A DNA stretch of 64,000 nucleotides, taken from assembly GCA_028554795.2 (NCBI GenBank), contig CM068830.1:49156855-49220854 (forward strand). The letters run 5' to 3'. The notes below the pieces were generated by a model. That model was not told the origin of the DNA. It saw only the letters and a program-made list of their open reading frames with translations, and made no database searches. Source of the DNA: Sinohyriopsis cumingii. Taxonomy: Eukaryota > Mollusca > Bivalvia > Unionida > Unionidae. A program made the translations under genes and the position numbers. Every line of letters begins with the position of its first letter. The stretch's first letter is position 1. Positions 9,966 through 19,056 of this stretch are shown piece after piece.

Positions 9966-10823
9966 ATGCCATACGAACACGTCAGCGTAACTCTGACCCA
10001 GGGTCAGATGAAAAAGCTCCAATCAGCGATATCAAAGCGATGCGGTATGAAATTAACCTTGAAAAATGATCAAATTCACGGTGGGCCTAACAAACTATCG
10101 CTAACTAGGGGTCAACGTGAACGCTTTACCAAAGCCAAATCAGCGAATTCTGGCGTTCATGTGAACCTTAGTATAGGTGCCATCAGAGACATGGTCAAAG
10201 TAGGTGGATTTTTCCCTCTACTAGCCGCTATTCCTGGATTATTAGCCGCGATTGGTCCAACAGTAGCAACCGGTCTAGCATCAGCCGCGGCTGGATATGC
10301 AGGTAAAAAACTATTAGAAAAAATAGGAGGACGATACGGTAAAAAAAAAGCTTTATCCAAGACGACCTCTGTACGGATCCGGCCTAAGATTGGGACGACC
10401 TCCTATGTACGGATCCGGCCTAAGATTGGCACGCCCTATTCAAATTTAGATTTACTTAACGAAGCAAAGAATAAAAAAATAAAATTTTTCAGAGGCGTAT
10501 TTATGCGAAATCAACTACCAGAAAAACCAAATTCCACTGAGACGGGAATAATAAATCTCGATTCAAGTACCGGCCCTGGCACACACTGGGTCGCCTACGC
10601 GATTAATCCTCGCGAAGTTGTTTATTTTGATTCGTATGGACTAGCGCCACCGAAAGAATTCATCGATTATGTATCAAAGTTAAATATTCCAATTTGGTAC
10701 TCGACACTTCCGACGCAGACGGTAATGGATCCACCGATATGCGGTCCAGAATCAATTAACGTTCTCGATGCGATTTCAAAATCATCCGATCCTATCATAG
10801 GATCGTATTTAAATACACCGTAG
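9966..10823 (+). CDS. pX-like protein fused to adenain-type cysteine protease (E1)
   Basis: 285 aa. Residues 1-75 carry repeats of the type LTQGQMKKLQSAI / LTRGQRERFTKAK / LSIGAIRDMVK seen in pX-like proteins of Polintons. Residues 78-112 are a hydrophobic segment (GGFFPLLAAIPGLLAAIG...AAAGY). Residues 136-156 hold a duplicated VRIRPKIGT. Residues 160-285 are an adenain/ULP1-like protease with His in GTHWVAYAI, Asp in VYFDSYG and Cys in PPICGPES. Such proteases mature capsid precursors, and adenain uses a pX/pVI-derived peptide as cofactor, so the fusion makes sense. The E2 copy has the same order. Confidence 0.8.
   Translation: MPYEHVSVTLTQGQMKKLQSAISKRCGMKLTLKNDQIHGGPNKLSLTRGQRERFTKAKSANSGVHVNLSIGAIRDMVKVGGFFPLLAAIPGLLAAIGPTVATGLASAAAGYAGKKLLEKIGGRYGKKKALSKTTSVRIRPKIGTTSYVRIRPKIGTPYSNLDLLNEAKNKKIKFFRGVFMRNQLPEKPNSTETGIINLDSSTGPGTHWVAYAINPREVVYFDSYGLAPPKEFIDYVSKLNIPIWYSTLPTQTVMDPPICGPESINVLDAISKSSDPIIGSYLNTP
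10361..10430 (+). repeat. In-frame tandem duplication in pX-protease gene
   Basis: TGTACGGATCCGGCCTAAG recurs with a 36-bp offset (10370 and 10406), giving two VRIRPKIGT peptides between the hydrophobic segment and the protease. It keeps the frame, so it is probably tolerated as linker. Confidence 0.8.
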
Positions 10824-10832
10824 ATAAATATC

Positions 10833-12617
10833 ATGGTTGATATTTACGGTAGATTCCTCTACAGGAAGAAGGAGGCAGCAGTGACTGACGCTGATACATC
10901 AAAATTTGCAACCAGGGATGATATTAATAATCTTCTATCGCTGTCAGAGATAGATCCTGGCGAAGTTGCTATTTTTCAGAGCCGTGAAGGAAGATTGCAA
11001 ACAAGCAATGTCAAAATAACCGATATAATCAAGCGAGACGAATATAACGATCGTATCGATCAATTTACCAGCCTATCAGAGTCGGTATCAAAATCAATCG
11101 CTGATATCGCCGATCTTGTAGCGAAGTTACCCTCAAAGGCCGATATCGCGGACGTGGAAAAAAAAGACAAAGAATTATCAGCAACGTTGCTTCTAAAGGT
11201 CGATAAAACATTATACGATGATACTCAGGACAAATTGACAAGAAGACTTAACAGGCTAACTAACGATCTTAAAAAACTCGACGATACCTTAGGTAAACTT
11301 AGTAAAAAAATTGACGAGGACATAAAAAAATCCATCGATACTTCCTTCGCCGCAGACGAACTAGCAAAGAAAAAAGTCGATCAAGAATCGCACGATGATC
11401 TTAGCGATAAGGTAGAAAAAATCAGCGGGGATGTTACTAAGATTTTTACCGATGTTACCCAAATAAAAACCGTGATGGGTCAGAAAAGCGATAAAACACT
11501 ACACGACGATCCCAGCGAGAAAACAAAAAAAATAAACGAGGATATTGCCAAAATTAACAAGGATATTAACGCGGTACGTGAATTGGCGCGTCAAAAGGTC
11601 GATATGTCATTGTACGACGACCTCGACGAGAAAACAAAAAAAATCAACGAGGATATTACTAAAATTAACGAGGATATTAACGCGGTACGTGAATTGGCGC
11701 ATCAAAAGGTCGATAAAACATCACACAACGATCTTAGCGGAAAAACAAAAAAAAATAAACGAGGATATTGCCCAAATCAACGAGGATATTAACGCGGTAC
11801 GTGAATTGGTGCGTCAAAAAGTCGATAAAACATCACACGACGATCTCAGCGAGAAAACAAAAAAAATTAACGAGGAAATTTCCACGATACGTAAATTGGC
11901 GAGTGAAAAAGTCGATAAAACATCACATGACGATCTCAGCGAAAAAACAAAAAAAAAATCAACGAGGATATTACTAAAATTAACAAGGAAACTTCCGAGA
12001 TACGTCAAATCGCAAGTGAAAAGGTCGATAAAACATCACACGACGACCTTGACGAGAAAATAAAAAAAATCAACGAGGATATTGCTAAAATTGACGAGGA
12101 TATCAACGTAGTACGTGAATTGGCGCGTCAAAAGGTCGATACATCGGTGTACGACGGAGAAATTCGAGATTTGAACGCGAAACTTCTTGACGCAACTACA
12201 AAAATTAACGATATTAGCACAAAAATATCGTCAGCGAATCTTGAAAGATTAGAGAGTATTGATATACCATCCGAGGTAGAAACAAAAAAAATTGATTGTT
12301 ATGTACCATTCACGATAAGCACGATACTAAGTGCATGGACCCCCGAATACAATACATTTAGCTTCACCGCGCCAATTACAGGTATATATCGAGTATATAT
12401 TTTTTCCTGTATGAAATTCAAGATAACAACCAGGGTATACAAGTGGAACCATACCTCCGATGAATATCTTGGATTTTTAAATATTTTGATGGGTGAGAAA
12501 ATCGAAGAAACATTTGAGTTATCACCGCCAGATAGAACCACGACAGAACCAGCCAGGTATTTTGTAATTTTCGAATTTATTCGCAAGATTCCATTTCCAT
12601 TTAGTTGGGCAAGTTAA
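10833..12617 (+). pseudogene. Fibre-like protein: coiled-coil shaft and globular head (E1)
   Basis: About 594 aa from MVDIYGRFLYRKK at 10833. The amino part (FATRDDINNLLSLSEIDPGEVAIFQS...LQTSNVKI) matches E2. The middle is a shaft of heptad-rich repeats of about 35-40 residues (RQKVDKTSHDDLSEKTKKIN type). From about 12270 comes a beta-rich head (FSFTAPITGIYRVYIFS...) resembling C1q/knob-type trimeric heads. One A too many near 11750 and two too many near 11950 shift the frame for about 200 bases and then restore it; these could be real or sequencing slips. Placement after the protease and before penton fits a receptor-binding spike. Confidence 0.65.
11490..12140 (+). repeat. Tandem repeats coding the fibre shaft
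   Basis: Blocks built around CAAAAGGTCGATAAAACATC and AACGAGGATATT recur six to seven times with spacing near 80-120 bp. Each codes one coiled-coil repeat and each contains an A8 tract, a natural slippage site. Confidence 0.85.
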
Positions 12618-12624
12618 TCAATAA

Positions 12625-13155
12625 ATGACCGCATCGGACTACCGATACAATCAAGCGCGTTCGTGGCAGGATTCGCTAAAAAAACTTCTTGACGAGTATC
12701 AGATAAAAGTAAAGAAATATCAACGCAGGTTAGTTACCATCGATGTTGCCGTGTACGCGGTAAGTGCAATAGTCGCCGGTGCGGGAATAATCTTATCCGC
12801 GGTAACAACAATCGCGCCGATCGTTGCAACGATAGTAATATCATCAACAACGACAATCGCCGGTGTTCTCAATATCATCGCAAAAAAAATATCCTCATGC
12901 ACGAACGAAAAATTGTCCCTGTACACGAGTAAACTATCCCAGATCAACGAGGCGTATTCGAAATTATCATCGCTGCTTTCTGAGAGTCTCAACGACGGCG
13001 TTATATCCGATCTAGAATTTTCCATGATGGTAAATATCTACTCCGAGATTGAACAAATAAATATAAATAATGTCCGAATTGACTCAAATCGTGACGAACA
13101 CAACACCGCCGACAACAACACTGATATCGGTAAGCTCAACCAAACCAGAATTTAG
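12625..13155 (+). CDS. Two-helix membrane protein (E1)
   Basis: 176 aa. Two hydrophobic segments (about residues 40-60, AVYAVSAIVAGAGIILSAV; and 62-82, IAPIVATIVISSTTTIAGVL) are followed by a long amphipathic region (LSQINEAYSKLSSLLSESLNDGVISDLEFSMMV). The E2 copy keeps the last region. Its 3' end overlaps the penton gene by 86 bp in another frame. General plan resembles SLATT-like two-helix proteins, but I do not assign it. Likely inserts in a membrane, perhaps for entry or egress. Confidence 0.65.
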   Translation: MTASDYRYNQARSWQDSLKKLLDEYQIKVKKYQRRLVTIDVAVYAVSAIVAGAGIILSAVTTIAPIVATIVISSTTTIAGVLNIIAKKISSCTNEKLSLYTSKLSQINEAYSKLSSLLSESLNDGVISDLEFSMMVNIYSEIEQININNVRIDSNRDEHNTADNNTDIGKLNQTRI

Positions 13156-14623
13156 TATCGATTTTCTAACGCCAATTAGCGTCAAGAAAATTGCATTATC
13201 GCAGTTACGTGTCTATAACAGCTGGCCCAATATTAGATCGAAATCGTTCGGTAGATTATTATCAAACAATTCGCTTATTTTTGCCAATAAAAACAAACCC
13301 GATGGAAATCCCGATTGGACTGTCGTTAGTATACCAACAGGTAGCTACGAAATTGAGCAAATCGACAAGGAAATAACCTATAGGATATCAAATATAACCG
13401 GCGATGCTACTCCAGGAATAAAAATATTAGCACACGAACCAACGTTGTCATCGATCATCGAAGTAAAATCGCCGTATATGGTCGATATTTACCAATCATC
13501 GATTAGGACAGTGCTAGGTTGGCCTGAAAACGCACCTCCGGTAAAACCAAAAAAACCGGATGTTTTTATTCCAGGTTGGCACGAGGAAGCTCCTCCAGAT
13601 CCACCTGAACCAAAAAAATCTGACTTTACCACCAACGGAGGATATTACGAAACCGCCATCAGACATAAAAATTTTGTTGAAGGTGCCATCATTCTCAATG
13701 AACATCACAAATCCGGCTCGGTATTTTTTGCTTTCACTCTTAAGGATAAGATTTTCTCATGGTTGCCTCTTCCTAAGGTCCCTCCGAATACCGAAATCGT
13801 CGATGTTTCCCAAATTAGAAAGAGGCTACCCATAATCGGTACATTGGTAAGAAGAACCATCGATGATTTTAATCAGGAACATAAATTGCAATTAAATTTA
13901 CTAAAAAAATATTTTCATGAATGTATCTTGGACGAATCAGACTCATGCAACAAAATTATTATCGAACGTGTGAAGATTCTGAACCAACTCGCGTTTGATG
14001 TTGAATATTATCACGGCATGTTCATTCAGGCGATAATCGACGATATATCAGTCGCCGATTATGTTTTTCCCGCCAGTAACTTCAAGTTGATTAGAAATTC
14101 AGGAGAAAAACAAAAATTTATGACGTTATTTGGATTAACCGAGGAAACATTACCAAATTTCAAATTTCCTGATTATAACGTCGATGAAATGAGAAAATCA
14201 GTCGCTGATACCATCGATGATTTATTCCCGAAATTACATGTCGCGTGGTTGACTAAAAAATTACAATCGAAATCAATTCTCCAGCATGATAATGATCCAG
14301 CCAAACAGGGACGGCATATCTCGCCGGGTATCGTTAATATAACGGAGGTCATCGCGATTAATCTTCACGCGGATGTCGTCGAAGATAGCTACAACGTTGA
14401 TTCGTCTGTGTCAAAACAAGCACACCAGGGATTTATCTTATATTCGTTTTCACCTAGCGTATCTCCGGGATTTTTGATAATAAAAGTGCCAGTAAATCCA
14501 TTTTACCTGCGATGTCACAGTCGATTATTATCAAGGATAAATTTCAATCTGACGGACCAGAATGGAAATTTGCTTGATATACGCGAGGAAACACTGAGTA
14601 TCAATTTGCTGGTAAGATCGTGA
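13070..14623 (+). CDS. Penton-base-like minor capsid protein (E1)
   Basis: 517 aa, intact. The amino-terminal pattern ISVSSTKPEFSIDFLTPISV..IALSQLRVYNSWPNI and the carboxyl end RINFNLTDQNGNLLDIREETLSINLLV are typical of Polinton single jelly-roll penton proteins (usually 250-350 aa). The extra length is an insert of about 200 residues including proline-rich PPDPPEPKK and a long helical part. It overlaps the membrane protein gene by 86 bp and ends in a mini-hairpin and poly(A) signals. Should occupy capsid vertices. Confidence 0.75.
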   Translation: MSELTQIVTNTTPPTTTLISVSSTKPEFSIDFLTPISVKKIALSQLRVYNSWPNIRSKSFGRLLSNNSLIFANKNKPDGNPDWTVVSIPTGSYEIEQIDKEITYRISNITGDATPGIKILAHEPTLSSIIEVKSPYMVDIYQSSIRTVLGWPENAPPVKPKKPDVFIPGWHEEAPPDPPEPKKSDFTTNGGYYETAIRHKNFVEGAIILNEHHKSGSVFFAFTLKDKIFSWLPLPKVPPNTEIVDVSQIRKRLPIIGTLVRRTIDDFNQEHKLQLNLLKKYFHECILDESDSCNKIIIERVKILNQLAFDVEYYHGMFIQAIIDDISVADYVFPASNFKLIRNSGEKQKFMTLFGLTEETLPNFKFPDYNVDEMRKSVADTIDDLFPKLHVAWLTKKLQSKSILQHDNDPAKQGRHISPGIVNITEVIAINLHADVVEDSYNVDSSVSKQAHQGFILYSFSPSVSPGFLIIKVPVNPFYLRCHSRLLSRINFNLTDQNGNLLDIREETLSINLLVRS

Positions 14624-14637
14624 AAATCGAAGATTTT
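14623..14637 (+). terminator. Mini-hairpin after penton gene (AAAATC-GAA-GATTTT)
   Basis: Perfect six-pair stem, three-base loop, starting at the penton stop codon. The E2 copy (25901-25915) has AAAATC-GTA-GATTTT at the same place. Confidence 0.45.
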
Positions 14638-14748
14638 TGAATCTTTCCGCCAGAAAAAAAATGGCCAAAAAAAATAAATAAAAATCAGGGAAATTTTTCA
14701 AAATTAATAAAATTTTTAATTTTTGTTTTTTTTTTTGTGGCAAGAATG
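14638..14748. promoter_or_regulatory. Convergent 3' intergenic region with poly(A) signals
   Basis: AT-rich spacer between the rightward penton gene and leftward small gene. AATAAA occurs twice overlapping at 14673-14682 on the plus strand, suitable for cleavage of the rightward structural transcripts. Confidence 0.6.
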
Positions 14749-14763
14749 AAAATCAAAGATTTT
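14749..14763 (-). terminator. Mini-hairpin after 121-aa gene (AAAATC-TTT-GATTTT)
   Basis: On the minus strand the hairpin directly follows the stop of the 121-aa gene and has the same stem as the one after penton. Confidence 0.4.
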
Positions 14764-15128
14764 TAAGAATTTTCGATTTTACTTTCATCGACCAGCTTTT
14801 TTAGCTGCCTGACGCGCGAGCTTGTAATTTTTCTTGACTCATATTCGTCGGACAAACTCGACCTAACTTTTTCTACCAGCGTCGATAATTTAACGAAATT
14901 CTCGATTTGATCATCACTAACGGTCGCAAGTGATTGGTACATCGCGATCTGGATTTTCTTTATGAATTTATATTCAGATGGCAGCGTGTACCTGTATTCG
15001 AGCTTCCCCTGAACAATCGTTTCAAATTCGGACCGGATTTTACCTGCGTCCAAATCTGAAGATAAATTTATGTTTTTTTTCAGATCCTCGATGGCTTCGA
15101 TGATGTTATTTACGTTTTCCTCGTTCAT
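14763..15128 (-). CDS. 121-aa helical protein of unknown function (E1)
   Basis: Starts MNEENVNNIIEAIEDLKKN. Predominantly helical and charged, no cysteines or membrane segment. The E2 copy at 25.06-25.45 kb keeps the centre (KIQIAMYQSLA versus KIQTAMFQSLA), so it is a genuine conserved gene. First of three leftward genes transcribed back to back from the divergent promoter at 16.05 kb. No function assigned. Confidence 0.7.
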   Translation of the reverse strand: MNEENVNNIIEAIEDLKKNINLSSDLDAGKIRSEFETIVQGKLEYRYTLPSEYKFIKKIQIAMYQSLATVSDDQIENFVKLSTLVEKVRSSLSDEYESRKITSSRVRQLKKLVDESKIENS

Positions 15129-15160
15129 TATATAAAGTTTTAATATTTAATTTATTTTTA

Positions 15161-15176
15161 GAAAATCTTCGACTTC
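15161..15176 (-). terminator. Mini-hairpin after HNH gene
   Basis: Minus strand reads AAGTC-GAA-GATTT (one G-U pair), 19 bases after the HNH stop codon. Weaker member of the E1 hairpin set. Confidence 0.3.
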
Positions 15177-15194
15177 ACATTTCTGAGTCTGAAA

Positions 15195-15737
15195 TTATCG
15201 GAATATAATAAAACTCAATCCACACACCAAATTTATATGAGAACGTCGCTTTATATTTTTTTCTGCTGCAAATTGTACTGATTCTGAATTGATACCAAAA
15301 AATCTTGCAGCGGCGTTCATCGATGTGAATACAATTTCCTCGTTTGTTTCTCGATTTATCGATTTGACCGCCTTAGCTAGTCGCTTCCCGCCGGTATTAC
15401 CAGATTTACAATTTTCACTTTGAGTTACCACCCGAAGATTAGATATCTTGTTGTTGAGTGTATTTCCGTCAATATGGTCGATAACAAGGCCGATTTTAAT
15501 TGGTCCATGGAAACATTCGTGTACGAACCTATGACTGAGATAACCTGCGCGTCTTCTTTTCTTGTTTTTGTTGACGAAAAATCTGAGATAGCCCGATTTA
15601 TCAACGTTACCAACGTGATTCTTTGTTTTGATATGTCTAACGACGCCATCCGATGATGCCTCGTATCCCTCGATCGTAGGATGAGATTTGAACTCGGAAA
15701 TCATTGTTGATTCAGGAATCGCTGATTTTGGATTCAT
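15195..15737 (-). CDS. NUMOD4-HNH endonuclease (E1)
   Basis: 180 aa. Residues 11-35 match the NUMOD4 pattern (FKSHPTIEGYEASSDGVVRH). Residues 60-105 are the HNH core (LSHRFVHECFHGP...LVIDHIDGNTLNNKISNLRVVTQSENC). Residues 118-145 look like a NUMOD1 helix-turn-helix DNA-binding repeat (AVKSINRETNEEIVFTSMNAAARFFGI). This is the plan of phage and intron homing nucleases. Here it is a free-standing gene between a zinc protein and a small helical gene, in both E1 and E2, so it is a stable part of this lineage and may serve DNA processing. Confidence 0.85.
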   Translation of the reverse strand: MNPKSAIPESTMISEFKSHPTIEGYEASSDGVVRHIKTKNHVGNVDKSGYLRFFVNKNKKRRRAGYLSHRFVHECFHGPIKIGLVIDHIDGNTLNNKISNLRVVTQSENCKSGNTGGKRLAKAVKSINRETNEEIVFTSMNAAARFFGINSESVQFAAEKNIKRRSHINLVCGLSFIIFR

Positions 15738-15747
15738 TATATAATAA

Positions 15748-16038
15748 TTATACGTCTAAATCGTTATTTGCTTTGAATCGATTAATATAATCTTCTTCGC
15801 ATGTTATCACGGACGAAGATCTTTTTTCATAATACCGCCGCAATTCTCGATAATTCTTTCCTCCACAAGCCAGACACAGTCGGGTTTTTCCTCGCGTGCC
15901 AACTTGACAAACTAAGCAACGCTGTGGTCCTTTACTGCCACGCCGAATCGCATGTATATGAGCACCGCAATAATCACCTCTGCAGGATTTGTCACATAAT
16001 TTTGTTGAACCGATTAGTATCCACTTGCATTGATTCAT
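15748..16038 (-). CDS. Small cysteine-rich zinc protein (E1)
   Basis: 96 aa with four cysteine clusters (CKWILIG..C..SCRGDYCGAH, CLVCQVGTRGKTRLCLACGG). The E2 copy at 22815 keeps the spacing. Pattern suggests two zinc sites; no family recognised. Eleven bases upstream of the HNH gene and divergent from the polymerase-helicase gene, so it may regulate or partner replication or the nuclease. Confidence 0.7.
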   Translation of the reverse strand: MNQCKWILIGSTKLCDKSCRGDYCGAHIHAIRRGSKGPQRCLVCQVGTRGKTRLCLACGGKNYRELRRYYEKRSSSVITCEEDYINRFKANNDLDV

Positions 16039-16069
16039 GATAATTTAAACATATGTCTAAAATATAATC
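16039..16069. promoter_or_regulatory. Short divergent promoter region (E1)
   Basis: Only 31 bp separate the start codons of the leftward zinc protein and the rightward polymerase-helicase. It is AT-rich (TAATTTAAACATATG, AAAATATAAT). Both transcripts must start here or within the opposing gene. In E2 the equivalent gap is 51 bp. Confidence 0.5.
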
Positions 16070-19056
16070 ATGGATGCATTTGATCTTGATGAGGCAGAAT
16101 ATATTATTCCTGAGGTTGATCGAGCGAAGAAAGAATTTTTCGATGATGGAGCTGTTCACACTTGGTCGACATGGAAAACAAATTCCATTGATGCTACGAT
16201 GAATCTGGAACGAGCTAAGAAAATAATCGAGCACATAAAAACCGAACACAAAGAAGAGCGATTTATCTTTGGAATAAAATTTATCGCACAAATGCCCGAT
16301 GATACCTGGATCATTCGCGATAAACGAGATCCAGTGCGTGGTGGCAAGAAAAATGTTGTTCTTGATAAAAGCTCTAAGCCTGGATTGTTATTGGGAATCG
16401 ATGGCCCTTATTATGCCAGATCCTATCCAGCCAGCGCTGTTGTTTATGGAATTTATCGGCTAAATAACAACCCGGACGTGAAAAACCTACCTGCGATGAA
16501 AGAATCACCGATGATAAATTGCGTGGCTGAACGTGTTATCGAGCACATGAAAAACGCTCGACGTGGATCTGGTCTGACACAATTAAGGCTAGATAAAATT
16601 AACGCGTGGGCGAAGACTGTCGCTGATGGTGCATTGGTGGACGATGTAGCTGCGTTGAGTAAAAAACTTAAATTTCCTATCACAGTGAAAACGTTATCGG
16701 GAGAAATATTATACTCGTCGCCGTATAGATCCCGAGAAGCACCAATCGAGATTGTCGATCACAATTCTCACTCGTGGTCGCAGTCGGTAATGATATTTCC
16801 GCGAGATCGTATGGTTAAATTTTATCCCACAGATAATAAATCTGCGGAGAATAATAATTCCGATTCCATGTTCAGATTTATCAAAAAATTAAACGCATCT
16901 GATCCAATATCGATATGGTTATTCTCGAGCGAGGAAAGATACGATCAATTTATTTTGCCATGCGGTGATATTTACAGAGACGAAATATTACACGAGTCGA
17001 TGAAAAACTTGCGGTGAAATATTCGTCGAATCCCGACCAGTTGCTAACGAATTGCTTTACAGTTCCGTCTGTGGCCGCTCACGCTGCTAGAGAGAAAAAC
17101 TAATGGAAGCCTACAAGGAACGAATTCCTCGCTGATATTCAACTTAGCTGTATCGAGTATGGCCATGGCGGACTGTGGAATACCAAGTACGATTTCGAAG
17201 ATATGATTTCCGTTGACATGAGCGCGTGTTATCCTGGAAGTTTCCTTGGATATGGCGATTGTGCAGATTATTTTGCTAAATTCGGCCATCCTACCAGCGA
17301 GATGACAAGAGTAGCAATTAACGGACCGTTGCCTGATTTTGTCATGACAGGATTTGCTTGTGTTACGTCGTTTGAGTTTGCTGAAAATTTACATAAAATT
17401 TGCTACATTTGGTTCGGAAGGCATTTATCTCAGCGCCGTTGGGTTCCTACAGTGTTATTGAGATATATGCTAGATTCGTCGATGTTAGTGTCGTTGACGG
17501 TGAGTGAGGCGATTATATCTTACAGAAAACAGACCGATGTGTGGTTGCCAACGGACTGTGACAACGCGAAAGATATAGGAAGAAAAATAATTGGTAAATT
17601 TACTCAAGGCGGATCTGTTGATCACAAACATCGACACGCTAGATTATTTATCAACGACGCCGAGATGGATTTTATAATCGCCGATACGGTATCACGAGGA
17701 ATATTTTGTAACAGAGAGAATATTATCATTGATGGATTAAAGTTAGGTACCGTGATTAGCTACCTTGACGGAGAATCAGCGCAATATACTCATTTACGAT
17801 CATCGATGCTTGCTTATGTTAGCATAAATTTGCTGTCGATGATAAATAAATTTTCTGATATCGCGGTAAGAGTCGCGACGGATTCGTTTTATATCGATAA
17901 AAAATACCAAGATAGGCTGGAAAATTTAATCACCGATGGTAGTTTGTGGGGAACCTGGAGAATAAAAAACGAGGATATCCTAGATTATTGCGAAGACGCC
18001 GATGTTGAAGATTGCGATGAATTTCATCAAGGTAAATTTGGAGAATCTTCGGCGGCCGCATCTGCATTCGATCCAATTTCACGCAGCAAATTTGTTTACC
18101 TAAATGGGCCTGGTGGTAGCGGTAAAACAACGCGAGCAATAAACTTATTTGCAAATTCTGACATGATTGTGTTGACTCCGACACATAGATTAGCGCGAGA
18201 AATAAAGCAGCGTGGCGTTAATTCTTGCACGTATCACAGTTATTTCAAATACAGCGGTGGATCATGGGACTCGGTGCGTATGGGAAATAAATATGTCAAC
18301 AAGATTATTATATTCGATGAAATTTGCACAGTGAATTTAGATATACTAAAATCGATATTAGCTTGGCTGGAAGGGAAAAATACCGCTGTGATAATGTGCG
18401 GCGATCATGGCCAACCTGATCCGATTGATGCTGAATCGCCTCACGAATGGCTCAGAAACTTCGTTGACTATTATGAGGAAATCGACGCTGATTATAGATC
18501 GACGGATATTTTGTTGACCGAATTCAAAAAATTGATTCGATTACAACCGAATAAGATTCAGTGTGACGTCATGAGAAAAATAATCGACGAGACTCCGATG
18601 AGCGATTTTCTAAATTTGAGGCGTCCCGATCATCTGATCGTTGCTAGTAGAAAAATTATTCGTGATATTATTCAGGAAATGCTGTTCAAGCTGCATTGCG
18701 AGAAATTTCCAACTCTGCAGGTACCATTATGCTACAGGCCCGCTAATACTCGACGACAAAATATTAATATTATTTTGCCATGTGGAAAAGAAAAGATTTT
18801 GGTCTTGAATGATATTATCTTTGTTGATATTAATCTTGTTAATGACGCGATAAATGCAGAAAAATCACCGTGGAAATTAGGCTACGCAACAACGATACAC
18901 TCGTCACAAGGATTGACCGTCGATGGTCATGTTTGGATCGTCGATGATAGAATTTCTTGGTCAAATTTGGTATATTTGGCCGTATCGAGAGTAAGAAAAT
19001 TATCTCAGCTAGGACGAATTCGAGTAAATTACATTAGTGACGCTGGCGGTAGTTGA
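16070..19056 (+). pseudogene. Family B-like DNA polymerase fused to SF1 helicase (E1)
   Basis: About 995 aa. Residues 1-315 (16070-17017) have no domain I recognise. Next comes a polymerase palm: motif A ISVDMSACYPGSF (17206), a candidate motif B GRKIIGKFTQGG (about 17580) and motif C RVATDSFYID (about 17870). A superfamily 1 helicase of Pif1/RecD type follows: Walker A LNGPGGSGKTT (18100), Walker B IIFDEICTV, motif III-like IMCGDHGQP, motif V ATTIHSSQGLT, motif VI VYLAVSRVRK. Lesions: a one-base loss in an A run near 17005 giving a stop at 17015, and TAA at 17101. No exonuclease motifs seen. The HNH tail present in E2 is missing. Probable replisome core of the element. Confidence 0.75.
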
